Assembly: GCA_037127255.1 (NCBI GenBank)
Contig: JBANSL010000007.1
Span: 66,061,538-66,125,537, forward strand
Direction of reading: 5' to 3'
DNA length: 64,000 nucleotides
Origin: Persicaria tinctoria
Taxonomy: Eukaryota; Streptophyta; Magnoliopsida; Caryophyllales; Polygonaceae
Shown here: positions 34,563-45,245 of the stretch, piece by piece
Layout of the letters: every line of letters starts with the position of its first letter
Position numbering within the stretch: position 1 is the first letter of the stretch
The notes under the pieces: model-generated
Seen by the model: only the letters and a program-made list of their open reading frames with translations
Databases searched by the model: none
Told to the model about the DNA's origin: nothing
Made by a program: the position numbers and the translations under genes

Positions 34563-35592
34563 CTGCATTAAATCAAATAAGCCAGATTACACAACAAAAA
34601 AAGGGCCAAACAAGGAGACGGGCCAGAATGGCAATCAACTCAGCTTCTATCAACTGCAGACAGAAGTTATTGGCAATCAACTCAGCTTAAATACAATGGC
34701 CACACTAGATATCTCCTTTTGTATTTAAACCAACAAGGAATACAGATTTGGGTTGGACTCTATTAAGCAATATATTTGTAACATTTTATTTGTTAATACC
34801 ATTAGTCAAACAACATTCAACAAGCAATATAAATGATTTATCGAATAAATATGTACATAATTAATGTAGTAAAAAAATAACAAGTAAACGGACAGGGAAG
34901 ATGAGCTTACCCTACATTTCAGAAACTATGGCCATCAAGGTGCCAAGAATGGATTGTATCTTCATTATTTTGGAAGATAAGGTGTCTTGGTCTGTAATTT
35001 TGACGAAGACTGGATTGTCCCAAGACTGGATTGTATCTTCATTATTTTGACAAAGTCATGAAGGGTGATCCAGAAATAAGCTTCAAGGTGGCCTGATCTG
35101 AAATTTTACTTCATTCAACATCAAACAAGAAAGTGAGTCATGGTTGTTTAAAAAGAAGTACAAGAAAAGGTTTCAAAGCTTGAAATGGAATTTAACAGGA
35201 CATGTTCATTAAAAGTAGATGCAATTGAAGAGCCCAAATCAATTTCAATAAAAAAACCTAACTGAAATATATATCTAGTGATCACACAACTGGAACTAGC
35301 CAATCATAGATGATGCACATTATTAGTATCAAGGCAGAGTGAGGCTTGAAGGACAAAATTGTGATTACCTGAATGCCAATATAGAGAACCAGAGAGTTGA
35401 TCAAACGTACATTGTACTTAGCCCTTGTTCGGTTAGCCTCATTTTGTGAAAGCAGAAGTTTCTATTTCAGTTCAATGAGGAAAGAGGAACCTTGCTACCG
35501 TCTTGCCTGTGAAAAATAAATAGTCATTATGTTTAATGTTAACAAACTAATTAAAGGAGCCTTGCATAAAAAGCATCAGAAGAGAGTATTAC

Positions 35593-35697
35593 CTTCGGGT
35601 ATTCATCCACATCAACCTTTTTCTGTTTTACTCTCAGAGTTGCATCAAGCCTAGATAGAATGTGAGGTGATTGGCTCATCTCCTCAAGCAGCTCCAT
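35593..35697 (-). pseudogene. Captured exon C (35 codons) of an unrecognised gene
   Basis: Exactly 105 bases, between an acceptor CTTGTGCAG and a donor AAG-GTAATA, with an uninterrupted frame from MELLEEMSQSPHILSRLD to VDVDEYPK. Preserved splice sites and phase argue for descent from a real cellular exon and against chance. Function unknown. Confidence 0.55.
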
Positions 35698-36089
35698 CTG
35701 CACAAGTAAAAAAAGTAACTGGCACAAAATAAAACCTACCACACAACAAACTAAAGAGCTTATTAGGATGTCATGATTGCAAAAAAACAACCTTCAAATT
35801 AGGAATTTAAGGATCTGGAAGCCTCATATTTCTAAGAAAAGCATTAAGTACAATATTTCTCAGTTGTATGCAGCTGGGAGTTACAGCTGGGAGATATTAC
35901 ATCCAGAAACTGAAATGATAATCACACAAAAAACTCTGGAAAATCATGCAGCAGAACCACCAGCACTCTGAGAGTTCCTCTATTAAGAAAATGTATCTTC
36001 AGAGAACAAAAATGGCAAAATCAATAACATGATGTACAAATAGAAAAGTACAAGTTAATCTAGAGCCGGAGACAAATCACTTGTCCCAA

Positions 36090-36164
36090 TTCAGCATTTC
36101 TAAAGAATGGCTCCATGAACTGAAACAAGTCGACCAATATCAGGTGCAGATAAGGCAAACCCTT
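36090..36164 (-). pseudogene. Captured exon-like block B of an unrecognised gene
   Basis: After the acceptor AAATTCTCAG the minus strand reads GFALSAPDIGRLVSVHG and then a TAG, or a frame change in the next codons. It is probably a decayed exon of the same captured gene. The downstream boundary is unclear. Confidence 0.4.
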
Positions 36165-36864
36165 CTGAGAATTTCAAGTAAGTAATTTAAGCATGAAGGT
36201 TCTGTGACTAACTGTTTCAAGACATGCAAAACTGAAATTAAACCATGCAATAAAAACAATACTCCAAAGATTAAGCATAAGAGATGAATGCACTAGAGAA
36301 AGAGAGCAAATAGAATTATTTCAATCTTTCATTAAGAACAGAAATAACAACAGCAGTAGTCTGTCATAGAAAAGATAGTCAATGGAAACTAAACAAACTA
36401 GGAGATGAAAGGGAAATACAGACAAACAAGAAAAATCATACAAAGTGTTCTTCCATCATTGACACGACTGAAAAAGAAAAGTGGCCAAGACAAATAAAAT
36501 CTAAATGTTGATCAAATTTCTTTTATAGTAGGTTATGTAGTAAAATTTTGAAATATTAGTTAATATGCTCATGAATGATGGTCATTGTATCTACAAGATG
36601 CGGTATCGAATCCTTATAGGAAGAGAGTTCATCAAGGGCCAAAACAACTATGCATAGTCCTGCGGTTATGTTTGGATTTGTAGTGTAAATCTTTTATTAA
36701 ATTAATATGTGATCTGTAGAATAACGATGCCTAACTATATCATGTACATGATTATTGATCTATAGAAACACATGTTGTCAACTAGTACTTCCTGAACTAA
36801 CCATGAAGCTTCTAAACACTTACTGGATGAAAATTGATGTGGCGAGGGAGGGAATATACCATAC

Positions 36865-37078
36865 CTGTCACCATACCAGTCGACGGGCCACCAGTCGCCA
36901 AACCCGAGCAGTGAGAACCGCCTGCAGTGGGAGGTTTTGAGGAAGAGTTCAGCACCGCCTTGGAAGCGGGATGAGAGGAGGAAGAGCCAGCCCCTCTCGG
37001 ACCAAAGAACCCAACCGAATCGACCTCATCTCCTTCTGAATCACCCAGATCGGGCTGAACAACCTTCCTTGCGCTCAT
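36865..37078 (-). pseudogene. Captured first exon A of an unrecognised gene
   Basis: ATG at 37078 opens MSARKVVQPDLGDSEGD, an acidic then serine- and glycine-rich N-terminus of 71 codons. It ends at a donor ACAG-GTATGG. An AT- and CT-rich 5'UTR-like stretch follows upstream, to about 37200. With blocks B, C and D it forms one multi-exon gene fragment carried on the minus strand of CACTA-2. I do not recognise the protein. Confidence 0.5.
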
Positions 37079-37619
37079 TACGAACTATTTCCTAAATCAA
37101 TCTTCCCAAATCACAAATCCCCAATTTCCTAAATCAATCCCTCAAACCCTAACAATTTCAAATCTTCAAAATAATCAAATAATCATCAATTAATATAAAA
37201 ATCAATGTAAAAGAGATTAGAGGGAAAAGGGTTTACCAAAAAATGGAAGGAATAATGAAATCTATATATACTAAGAAGACAAGGGATGGAGGAGGGTGAA
37301 GGGGATGCTGCTCTCGGGTCAGCGCGGGTCTGGTGGCCGGCCTGAGGGTGCGCGATCGGCAAGGGAGAGATGCTGGCGAGGTGCCCACGGAGCACCGGTG
37401 CAATAGAGCGAACGCGAGGGAGGGTGAGCACGAGGCTGTGCGGGAGAGGGCTGAATGAAGAGAGGATGAAGGTGACTTACGAGAGGGCTGAAGAAAGAGG
37501 GGTTTTTTTTTTTAGAACAAAAAGAGAGGTTTTTTTAATACATAAATATAATTAAAAACAACAATTAATTGGGTTTAGAGAACAATTAATTAAATAGAGA
37601 ACGATTTTAATTGGGAGTA

Positions 37620-39100
37620 GACAATAATGTGAACCGTTTTTTTAGGCGTCTTTTATACATAACAACGGTTTTATTTATAACCATTATCTTATGGTGTAAC
37701 AGGCAATGATGTGAATTATTCTTAGACAACGATGTTATTAACCATTGTATTTGATGCGACTTTTATATATACTACATATATAACAACGGTTTTATTCATA
37801 TTCGTTGTCTTTATCACATACTGGACACCGTTTTAATAAAATCGTCTCACTCTCAGATAAAATGTAACCACTATATTTAATTCAAATTTATTTAAGAGAA
37901 TTCTAAAAAAAAAAAAATTAAATTAGGTACAGTCAGAACAACATTTTTAATTAAACATAGACCATGGTTCTTTTAACCGTTGTGTTTATAACGTAATAAA
38001 CAACGATTTTAATCGATCTTACACAACGGTTATATGAACCGTCCTCTTTAAGAAACAACAGTTCCTTAAATACCCGTTGTCTTTTCAATTTAACAAATGC
38101 GATTTTATACAGCCTTCGACAACGATTTTAATAACCGCTTTCTTTGAGACGTCTTTTATATATATAACAATGAATTTTTTAAATATTCCTTGTCTTTATA
38201 ACGCAGTAGACAACGATTTTAATCAGCCTTAAACAACGGTTTTATGAACCGTTTTATTTGAGAAGTCTTTTGTATATATAACAACGGTTTTTTAAATACA
38301 CGTTGTCTTTTCAACTTACCAAACACGATTTTATTGAGCCTTAAATCGACAACGGTTTTAATAACCGTTTTCTTTAAGATGTCTTCTATAAATATAACGA
38401 CGGTTTTTTAAATATTCGTTGTCTTTATTACGTAATAGACAACGATTCTAATGGCCATACACAACGGTTTTATAAACCGTTTTCTTTGAGAAGTCTTTTG
38501 TATATATAATAACGGTTCTTTAAATATCCGTTGTCTTTTAAACTTTGCTAAAAGCCAATTTTATTGAGCCTCAGACAACGGTTTTAATAACCGTTTTCTT
38601 TGAGACATCTTCTATATATATAACAACGGTTTTTTTAAATATTCGTTGTCTTTATAACCTAATAGACAACGATTCTAATTGGCCTTACACAACGGTTTTA
38701 TGAACCGTTTTCTTTGAGAAATCTTTTGTATATATAACAACGGTTTTTTAAATATCCGTTGTCTTTTCAACTTACTAAACGCGGTTTTATTGAGCCTTAG
38801 ACAACGGTTTTAATAACCGTTTTCTTTGAGACGTCTTCTATATATATAACCATGGTTTTTTAAATATTCTTTGTCTTTATAACATAATAGACAACGATTC
38901 TAATTGACCTTACACAACGGTTTTATGAACCGTTTTCTTTGAGAAATCTTCTGTATATATAACAACGGTTTTTTAAATACCCGTTGTCTTTATAAATACA
39001 AACACACCCAAAGACAACGGTCAAATTCATAACCGTTGTCCGTCCCAAAAATCTCTAATTTTTTTAAACATAGACACCATCTTTAAAGAAACCGTTGTGT
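37620..39100. repeat. CACTA-2 right subterminal array with alternating 112-bp units
   Basis: From about 38150 two related units alternate, each about 112 bp long and ending ACCGTTTTCTTTGAGA. One has CTAATAGACAACGATTC and the other CTTACTAAACGCGG plus GAGCCTTAGAC, giving a repeat of about 225 bp. Every unit holds inverted CAACGGTT / AACCGTT pairs. Outside this block the repeats are more degenerate. Confidence 0.8.
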
Positions 39101-39138
39101 ATTTGGCGTCTTATAATATACATTTTGTACTAGTGAAG

Positions 39139-40590
39139 CTTCGTTAAACAACCAAGCAATCAGAAATAGAATATGTTTCCTAATATCCTACACATTCAAG
39201 CTTCGTTAAAAGAATCTCACAAGAATATGTTTGCTATGATAGATTAAGTTCGTGAAAGGCATGAATCAAAACTCTAGTGTGATGCGGTTCTATCAAGATA
39301 GCTAATTAAGATAAAATCAACAACATAAGCATTCATAACAAAACAAAAGTTAAAATAAACGATAGGAATAACTAGAAATCAAAAATCGCGATTCAAACAA
39401 CCAAATCTTGAAAGCAAAACCAAAAGAGTTTAGTAGCTCATTGCTTATTAGAAACTCAAGTCTTCAATCTCTAAATCAAATCTATGAAAAACTCAACCTA
39501 AACATGTCTATTTATAGGCCTAAATTCGGCCAAAACATAAAACCTCCCCAATAAAATTTATAAGACTAGTATCCATTTATAATTTTTTTTAAATGTACTG
39601 GTTAATTTTTTGGGATTATTTGTTGCAAGAGGTCATACTCACTCACACCTAGATCTAAGTTCTTCTTCTTTCCTTCTTAGTTTTTTTTTCGATTTACAAA
39701 CGTCTAATGCTAATCATTTTTCATATATCTTCCATATTTAGGGCTTCACAAAAGTGACTTTTGGTGTTTCATAAGTTTATGCATATCTTGAATAGGTAAA
39801 TAAAGAGCGGTCATTCCGGGGTTCGAACCGGGGACCTATGGGTACTACCCACAAGTCCTTTCCGGTGAGCCATTCCGAAATGGTTTAAGTTTATGCATAT
39901 CACTTACATATGTTTTACATGTCAAAAGCAATGTGTATTCAGTTTGGTAAGTGTATCTTTTCATCTATTATATTTTTTGTATTATCGTTAGGTATTGTCA
40001 TGTCATATTTCAATTTGATGGGATCCTGAACTATATATGTTGTTATAATCTTAACTAGATAAACTCTATTAGTTCAAAAGGCATAGCAATGTGTTAAATA
40101 CACATATATGTAGGTTTGAAAACTCTATTAGTTCATGCGGAAAATCTTGGTTGAATTTGGACTTGATGTCAGCATGAAAGTTGTAGATCACAGAAAGAGC
40201 TTTCCAATGCATACTCATAATTGTCAATCGAGCAGTCAATGCCTCCATAAAGTGCGATACAAGTTTAGCTGTTCGGGCGACAAATTCTACTAACTTGTTA
40301 TGCGTTTAGGCTCTCTTCCTCCTCTCCATACCTCTTTAGATCTTCTTTAAGCTCCCTAGATCAATTTGAATTTCTTGATCAATGCGTTATCAACCCATGT
40401 CTCCTTCTTAGATCCACATTTGCCTGAAATAATCAATAAAAACGTGTAGATTCCGACTCCATCAACATGACGAGTACAAATGCAAACTGTGAACTAAATT
40501 ATTCAATATTTACACAAGACAAACCTAAATGCAACCTATTATACCTACCTAAATTCATTATATTATTATCTGACACGGATTTTCTATAAT
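39139..40590 (-). repeat. LTR-like remnant, minus strand
   Basis: The minus strand has GAGTCGGAATCTACACG, an ATTTCAGG word, and CTACAACTTTCATGCTGAC like the plus-strand remnant at 32207. It also has a TATA-box-like CCTATAAATAGAC at about 39507-39519, followed by a leader. This is the layout of an LTR promoter. It is split by a SINE at 39788. No coding frame is supported. Confidence 0.5.
39788..39886 (-). mobile_element. tRNA-derived SINE, copy 1
   Basis: A perfect 15-bp TSD AAGTTTATGCATATC flanks it (39773-39787 and 39887-39901). The minus strand has an A-box-like TGGCTCACCGG and a B box GGTTCGAACCCC, 33 bases apart, then CGCTCTTTATTTACC. The element is about 99 bp and has a sister at 40817. 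It does not fold as a standard tRNA, so it is a retroposed pol III unit and not a tRNA gene. Confidence 0.8.
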
Positions 40591-40800
40591 TATAATGGTT
40601 TGTGTCAAATTTGTGTTGTATCCCTTTCGTATCGTGTTTTTTCGTGTCGTGTCATCGTGTTATCTTATCGTGTCAGACATTTCAAATTTTTTTGCACATC
40701 CCTGTTCTTTAATGACATAACATGCGGAGGCTTTGCCACATACCACTTCAAAGGCGTCAAAGTTAATTTTGAAGCTCCCGATGGGGGTCTAGTCAATTTT
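40591..40800. repeat. Degraded hAT-like end and unassigned sequence
   Basis: CGTGTC/TCGTGT-rich sequence ends in TTTGCACATCCCTG (40691-40704), resembling a hAT terminus. No partner end is visible. A frame at 40600-40944 overlaps this repeat and SINE copy 2 and is not a gene. Confidence 0.3.
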
Positions 40801-40816
40801 ATAATTCGACTTTTCC

Positions 40817-40915
40817 TTGAATTGGTAAATAAAGAGCGGTCATATCCGGGATTCGAACCGGAGACTTATGGGTACTACCCACAAGTCCTTTCCGGTGAGC
40901 CATTCCAGAATGGTT
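40817..40915 (-). mobile_element. tRNA-derived SINE, copy 2
   Basis: The same approximately 99-bp unit as at 39788, with a few substitutions (B box GGTTCGAATCCC). A perfect TSD of at least 16 bp, ATAATTCGACTTTTCC, flanks it at 40801-40816 and 40916-40931. The duplication differs from that of copy 1, so the two inserted independently. Confidence 0.82.
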
Positions 40916-40931
40916 ATAATTCGACTTTTCC

Positions 40932-41297
40932 ATTGCCTACGTAATTTGGTCTTTTGCTCGTTTCTTGATTCATCATCATAATTGAGTTTTGACGCTTCTT
41001 AGTTCTTGAGTTGTTGTTTAGTTAATTGATCCATGACAGATATTTCTCCCATGTTCCTATTTTTGAAGATCATTTTATTTTTACTTTTCCACATGCACCA
41101 AGAGGTTGTTACAAGATCTGATCTATTTTTTGTTTCTTGGATGCTTTGTTAAACGCATCTTATCAATTATACTTTTATTGTCTTGTTATCCACACTAGTT
41201 TCTTTGATCAATTTTTCCAGATTTCTATCAATTCTTTTAATAAGTTCGATTGTTCTCGGACATTTTATAAAAGGGTTAATCAAGTCTTCTTGAGGGC
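40932..41297. other. Unassigned intergenic sequence
   Basis: AT-rich and without a supported gene, RNA or element end. It ends in TTGAGGGC (41290-41297), the left TSD of the following hAT-like element. Confidence 0.4.
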
Positions 41298-42423
41298 AGA
41301 GGCGGAACTATTTGGAGACCAGAGGTGGCCCTAGCCCCCACAAGAAAAATAGTAATTAATGTGTTTTTAGAAAAATTAGGGATTAATTTTTACAGTTTTA
41401 GAGGTATTGGCCCCCTCATTTACTCCTCCTCGTCTCCCACGCAGCATGGTCGCTACTACTTTCAAGCAATTCGCCCACTTCTCCCACTCTCCAGGACTTT
41501 CATATTCAATTTCACAATTTGGTATCTCTGTTGTTCTAACTCAGAAATTGCGAATTGGAATACCGCAATCGCCAGGCACGAGCCAGTCTTGAGTGTTCTT
41601 CATTTCTCCTCTCCAACCCATTCGTCGCCCTGCTGCCCTACGCCGTTGTCGAGATGCCGACCCCTCGATCTGTCGTCATCTGTAGTCGTTCCCCTCTTTA
41701 ATCATTAGTCACCCTCACCCAAATTGAAGGTAATCTTTGAAATTAATGGATCTTTGAAATCCATTTCCGAATTGAGTTTCTTAATGAAATTGACGGATCT
41801 TTGAAATTGATTTCATTATATTAGAAAAGAAACATGTAAAGTGACGAAATTTTGAGCAGGAATTCGTTGAATTCCTATATAGTTTGGTTGCTGACTTCCG
41901 GATTGAATTCATTGAATTTAAGCAGAAATTTATAAATTTGGCTTTGCAATTATTTGAGATGGAAATACAGTCTGATTGCCGATACTAATTAAATTGACAA
42001 ATCCCAGCAATGTGAGAAGGAAATGCATTTATAGGAGTATATATTGATTTTGAGTAAGGAATACTATTTAGTTTTTGCATTTGATCGAGTCGGGAATTAA
42101 GGAAATATTCCATTGATCAGTATTTGGGTATTGGAGTATAAGAGTATTGATTGCCAATTTGCCATTGATTTTATATTTCATTAAGTTTATATATATGTTC
42201 CATTTTCCATGTTAATTTAATTATCATTGAGTTTATATTCCATTGGATGTATTCCGCTAGATCGAGTTTCGATTCACCCCTAATTCAATCCCTTTTTTTT
42301 TCCTTATAGTAGTTTTTGGCCCCTTTAATCGGTAGATCCCGTTCCTAATCTCTAATCAAAATTATTTTTTTCTTATAGTAATGTTCGGTCCCCTCATTGT
42401 TGAGCTTGAGGTTCCGCCACTTT
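41298..42423. mobile_element. hAT-like non-autonomous element, 1.1 kb
   Basis: The 8-bp TSD TTGAGGGC lies at 41290-41297 and 42424-42431. The left end is AGAGGCGGAAC; the complement of the right end is AAAGTGGCGGAAC. Subterminal GGCCCCT / GGTCCCCTC words occur at both sides. The interior includes a CT-rich block (41400-41700) that may be a captured 5'UTR. No transposase is visible. Confidence 0.7.
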
Positions 42424-42564
42424 TTGAGGGCGGTTACACATGGTGCATTCAAGGGGAATAACACCTTTTCCTCGCAGTTTGGTTTTGGCGGATAGTCAGT
42501 CTAGTGTTAGTTTCCATAAAAACAAAGTTATTAGTTTTTGGTTATGTATTGATATTACATAGTC

Positions 42565-42675
42565 GATGCTTTGGGGCTTTGTCATGGGATCGTAATGGCT
42601 ATGGAATTGGGGTTTAAAACCCTTCTTATTGAGGGTGACAATCCCGTCGTTGTAAAAGGTCTTCTTGAGGACTAG
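42565..42675 (+). pseudogene. RNase H-like domain fragment
   Basis: A 36-codon frame reads DALGLCHGIVMAMELGFK, then LLIEGDNPVV, ending in TAG. This matches the helix and strand around the aspartate of plant RNase H-type domains (RVT_3 type), which occur in LINEs and in stand-alone plant proteins. Stops interrupt the upstream sequence, which contains GAFKGNNTFSSQ. The fragment is dead and its parent element is not identifiable. Confidence 0.55.
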
Positions 42676-44500
42676 ATGTGTCCTTGGAACTTGGAGCTTT
42701 TGTAATCTGATACGATGTTGATTTTGCGATATTTTTCAAACGGAAATTTTCGCGAGGTACCCCTGAGGTATTGCAATTTTCGTGAGGTATACAACTCTTT
42801 TGCATATTTCACGTGGTACCCCTGAGGTTTTGAATTTTTTCGCCTCGCGCCCTCGGGAGTTAAATCTAACAGATTTTGTTAGTTTTCAAAAAAAAAAAGG
42901 AAAGAAGGAACGGACACACTTTACCATCTCAGCTTTTCTCTTTCCCCGAGCCAACCCATGACCTTCTCCGGTGTGAGCCGGGAAAAGATGCGCTAATCAT
43001 CGTCGTATTTCTTCCTTGGTACTTTCACTGTTGCAAAAAAAAATATGTATCTCTATTTGATACCGAGTTTGCATTTCTGATAAAGTCCAATACACTGGTT
43101 GTGGAAAATCAATCATTTTTGCTTGTTTTATAGTAGATTCGATCATCAATGTCATTAATTGGAACACAGGTATTTGACTCTACATTTTTTTAATGTGTTA
43201 AATACTATAAATTAATTATATATTAAATTTATAATTTAGTTATAAATTTTATACAATAATAAATATTTGATTGACACAATTTATAACATATTTTATTTAA
43301 AATTTATGTTATTTTAAACATATTAAAAAAAAATATGTAACTAAACACTATTTAAGTTATTAAAATTATAAATGCATTATATTGCCTCTGTTTAAAAATA
43401 TATTGTATGTCTTTTTAGGATTTGTAAGGTTTTTAAGAAGCTAAAATTATAGTAAAATATTAAGTTTTTTTTAATTTTCGTTATAATTTCAAACATATTA
43501 GCAAAAATTATAAGAAAAAAAAATTAAAAGTTAACACTTTGATTATATTTAAAACTTCTAAAAAATGTGTAAATTCTAAAATGATTTATTTTTTTAAACA
43601 ATTGAAGTAATTAATTGAAATCCAAACACGCGTAATTAAAATACAATTGAATTCAAACACATCCTAAAGTGTGTTTGGATTCCAATGCATTTTAATTAGA
43701 CTTGTCAAAATGTGACCCAATCCGAGTATCCGACCCAACCCAACCCGTACAACGTGGATTTTGGCGCAAATATTTCAACCCAAAATCCAAATCAACTCGA
43801 ACTCGTTTAAACGGTAAATTTCTGGGTCGAATTGGGTCAACCCGTGGTAAATCACCCCATTGGGTCAAGAGATAAGATAATAAAAATATAAATAAATTAT
43901 AATTTAATCTAATATTAAAATTTATTACTAATAATATTTAGAATTGAATATTGTCTTTTTTATCATTAACTTTACTTAATAATTTAACATTACAAATTGT
44001 TATATATATAAATACATATTACTAATACAACAACATTAGTTACTTCTTTTCAATAATATAACTATTATTAGGGTATAAAATAACAATTTTAGATCTAGAA
44101 ATTATGTAAATATTCATTAAAAATACTCCATCTATTTACATTTAAGTGTCATTTAATATTCATGTATGATTTTAATGATGATAAAAATTATAGTATAAAA
44201 TATCAATTTACATATTATATCAGTATAATTTTATGATTCAAACTAAAAAGAAGGAAATTATATCAAATAATAATAAAAAATTGATATATTCTTAGTAAAT
44301 GTCATTTAAAAAATTGATATTTGGTGAAGAAAGTGCTTAAACTTTTAAAGCAGAAAGAAAGCAGTTGAGTAAACATGCAACATTTGGGAAATAAAAGAAT
44401 TAGCATCTAACTTGTAAATTTCTAACAACCTGAGGTCAATATCCCAATTTACAATAGAAGAGAGCACCAAAATGAGACCCCGTCAAAAAAAAACCCACTT
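42676..44500. other. AT-rich intergenic region with degraded element ends
   Basis: No supported gene. 42745-42860 repeats TTTTCGCGAGGTACCCCTGAGG, an element-end motif present on one side only. 43690-43870 contains ACCCAACCC / GGGTCAACCC words of a degraded hAT-type MITE. The rest is AT-rich, with runs of A and T. Confidence 0.45.
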
Positions 44501-44575
44501 GATTCTCTAGTCCCTCATTTTTCTCATATTCACGTTTTAACGCCCTAACTTTTCAACTATTTCGAATCTAGCACC

Positions 44576-45046
44576 CTACATGAAAAGGTCAGACTGCAAC
44601 AGGGTGTAATAGTTAGCCGCCTCATCTTCAATCTCCCACAACAACCCATCTCCGAACCCACCGCCACTGCCCACCGGCTGCAGCAACAGATCTCCGGCAT
44701 CGATCTCCTCCACCGACACCAGCCCCTGCGCCTGGGGCCCCTCAAACCCATCACCAGGCTCAGTATTGGGTATCCCCAGCTCGTCATCGGAAGCTTCCAG
44801 AAGGTGCTTCATGACCCTCTCTCTCTCATCCTCTGCCTCCCCATCTTCAATCTGGGGGGATTCATCGGAGGAGGAGACGATCTCCTGTTGGAGGGTCGTG
44901 ATGAGAGAGGACAAGTCGTTGGGGGCTTCTTCCTCGTCATCGTCAAGGATGAAGAGGATGTCTTCGTATGATTTCTGCCTCTTCACAACCTCTGTTGCCT
45001 CATCTTCCTCCTCTCTCTGCCTCTTCAATTTGTTGGGTTCCTCCAT
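44576..45046 (-). CDS. Small acidic, probably nuclear protein; intact single-exon gene
   Basis: An uninterrupted 156-aa frame starting MEEPNKLKRQREEEDE and ending NYYTLLQSDLFM. A basic KLKRQR near residues 6-11 and VVKRQKSYEDI near 20-30 could be nuclear signals. Then come a DDDEEE run, a serine- and glutamate-rich middle, a glycine-rich GSGGGFGDG and a conserved-looking C-terminus. No membrane segment or enzymatic motif is visible. I chose the ATG at 45046 because the longer frame to 45259 runs through a TATA box and a CT-rich leader. The arrangement resembles uncharacterised small plant regulators, but I cannot name the family. It is the only gene here with an intact frame and a plausible promoter. 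Confidence 0.75.
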   Translation of the reverse strand: MEEPNKLKRQREEEDEATEVVKRQKSYEDILFILDDDEEEAPNDLSSLITTLQQEIVSSSDESPQIEDGEAEDERERVMKHLLEASDDELGIPNTEPGDGFEGPQAQGLVSVEEIDAGDLLLQPVGSGGGFGDGLLWEIEDEAANYYTLLQSDLFM

Positions 45047-45236
45047 TGGAAACAGGGGAAAACAGAGGAGTATTGGGAAGGAAACAAAGGGAAATGGCTT
45101 AGAGGGAAACAGGGGAAAACAGGGGAAAGGGGAGAAACACAAACAGAGCTTTTCTTTTTTGCTTATTCCTTGTTTGGTTTGAGAGAGGGAAATAGGGTTT
45201 GAGATGAGGAGAGATAAGGGGGGGGGGTTGGAGGGG

Positions 45237-45245
45237 TTTTTATAT
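45237..45245 (-). promoter_or_regulatory. TATA box of the acidic-protein gene
   Basis: The minus strand reads TATATAAAA about 190 bases upstream of the ATG at 45046. A CT-rich leader, typical of plant 5'UTRs, lies between them. Confidence 0.65.

Larger units (their letters stand above)
33625..39135. mobile_element. CACTA-2, non-autonomous CACTA element with gene cargo
   Basis: The left end is CACTGGTACAAAAAAACC; the complement of the right end is CACTAGTACAAAATGTA. The 3-bp TSD AAG lies at 33622-33624 and 39136-39138. Dense CAACGGTT / AACCGTTG subterminal repeats flank a 3-kb interior carrying minus-strand exon-like blocks. No transposase is visible. The element splits LTR-like sequence that resumes at 39139. 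Confidence 0.88.

Noticed and set aside
39804..39884. Functional tRNA gene at the B box
   Set aside because: No cloverleaf acceptor or anticodon stem; a second copy at 40836 with an independent TSD shows SINE retroposition.
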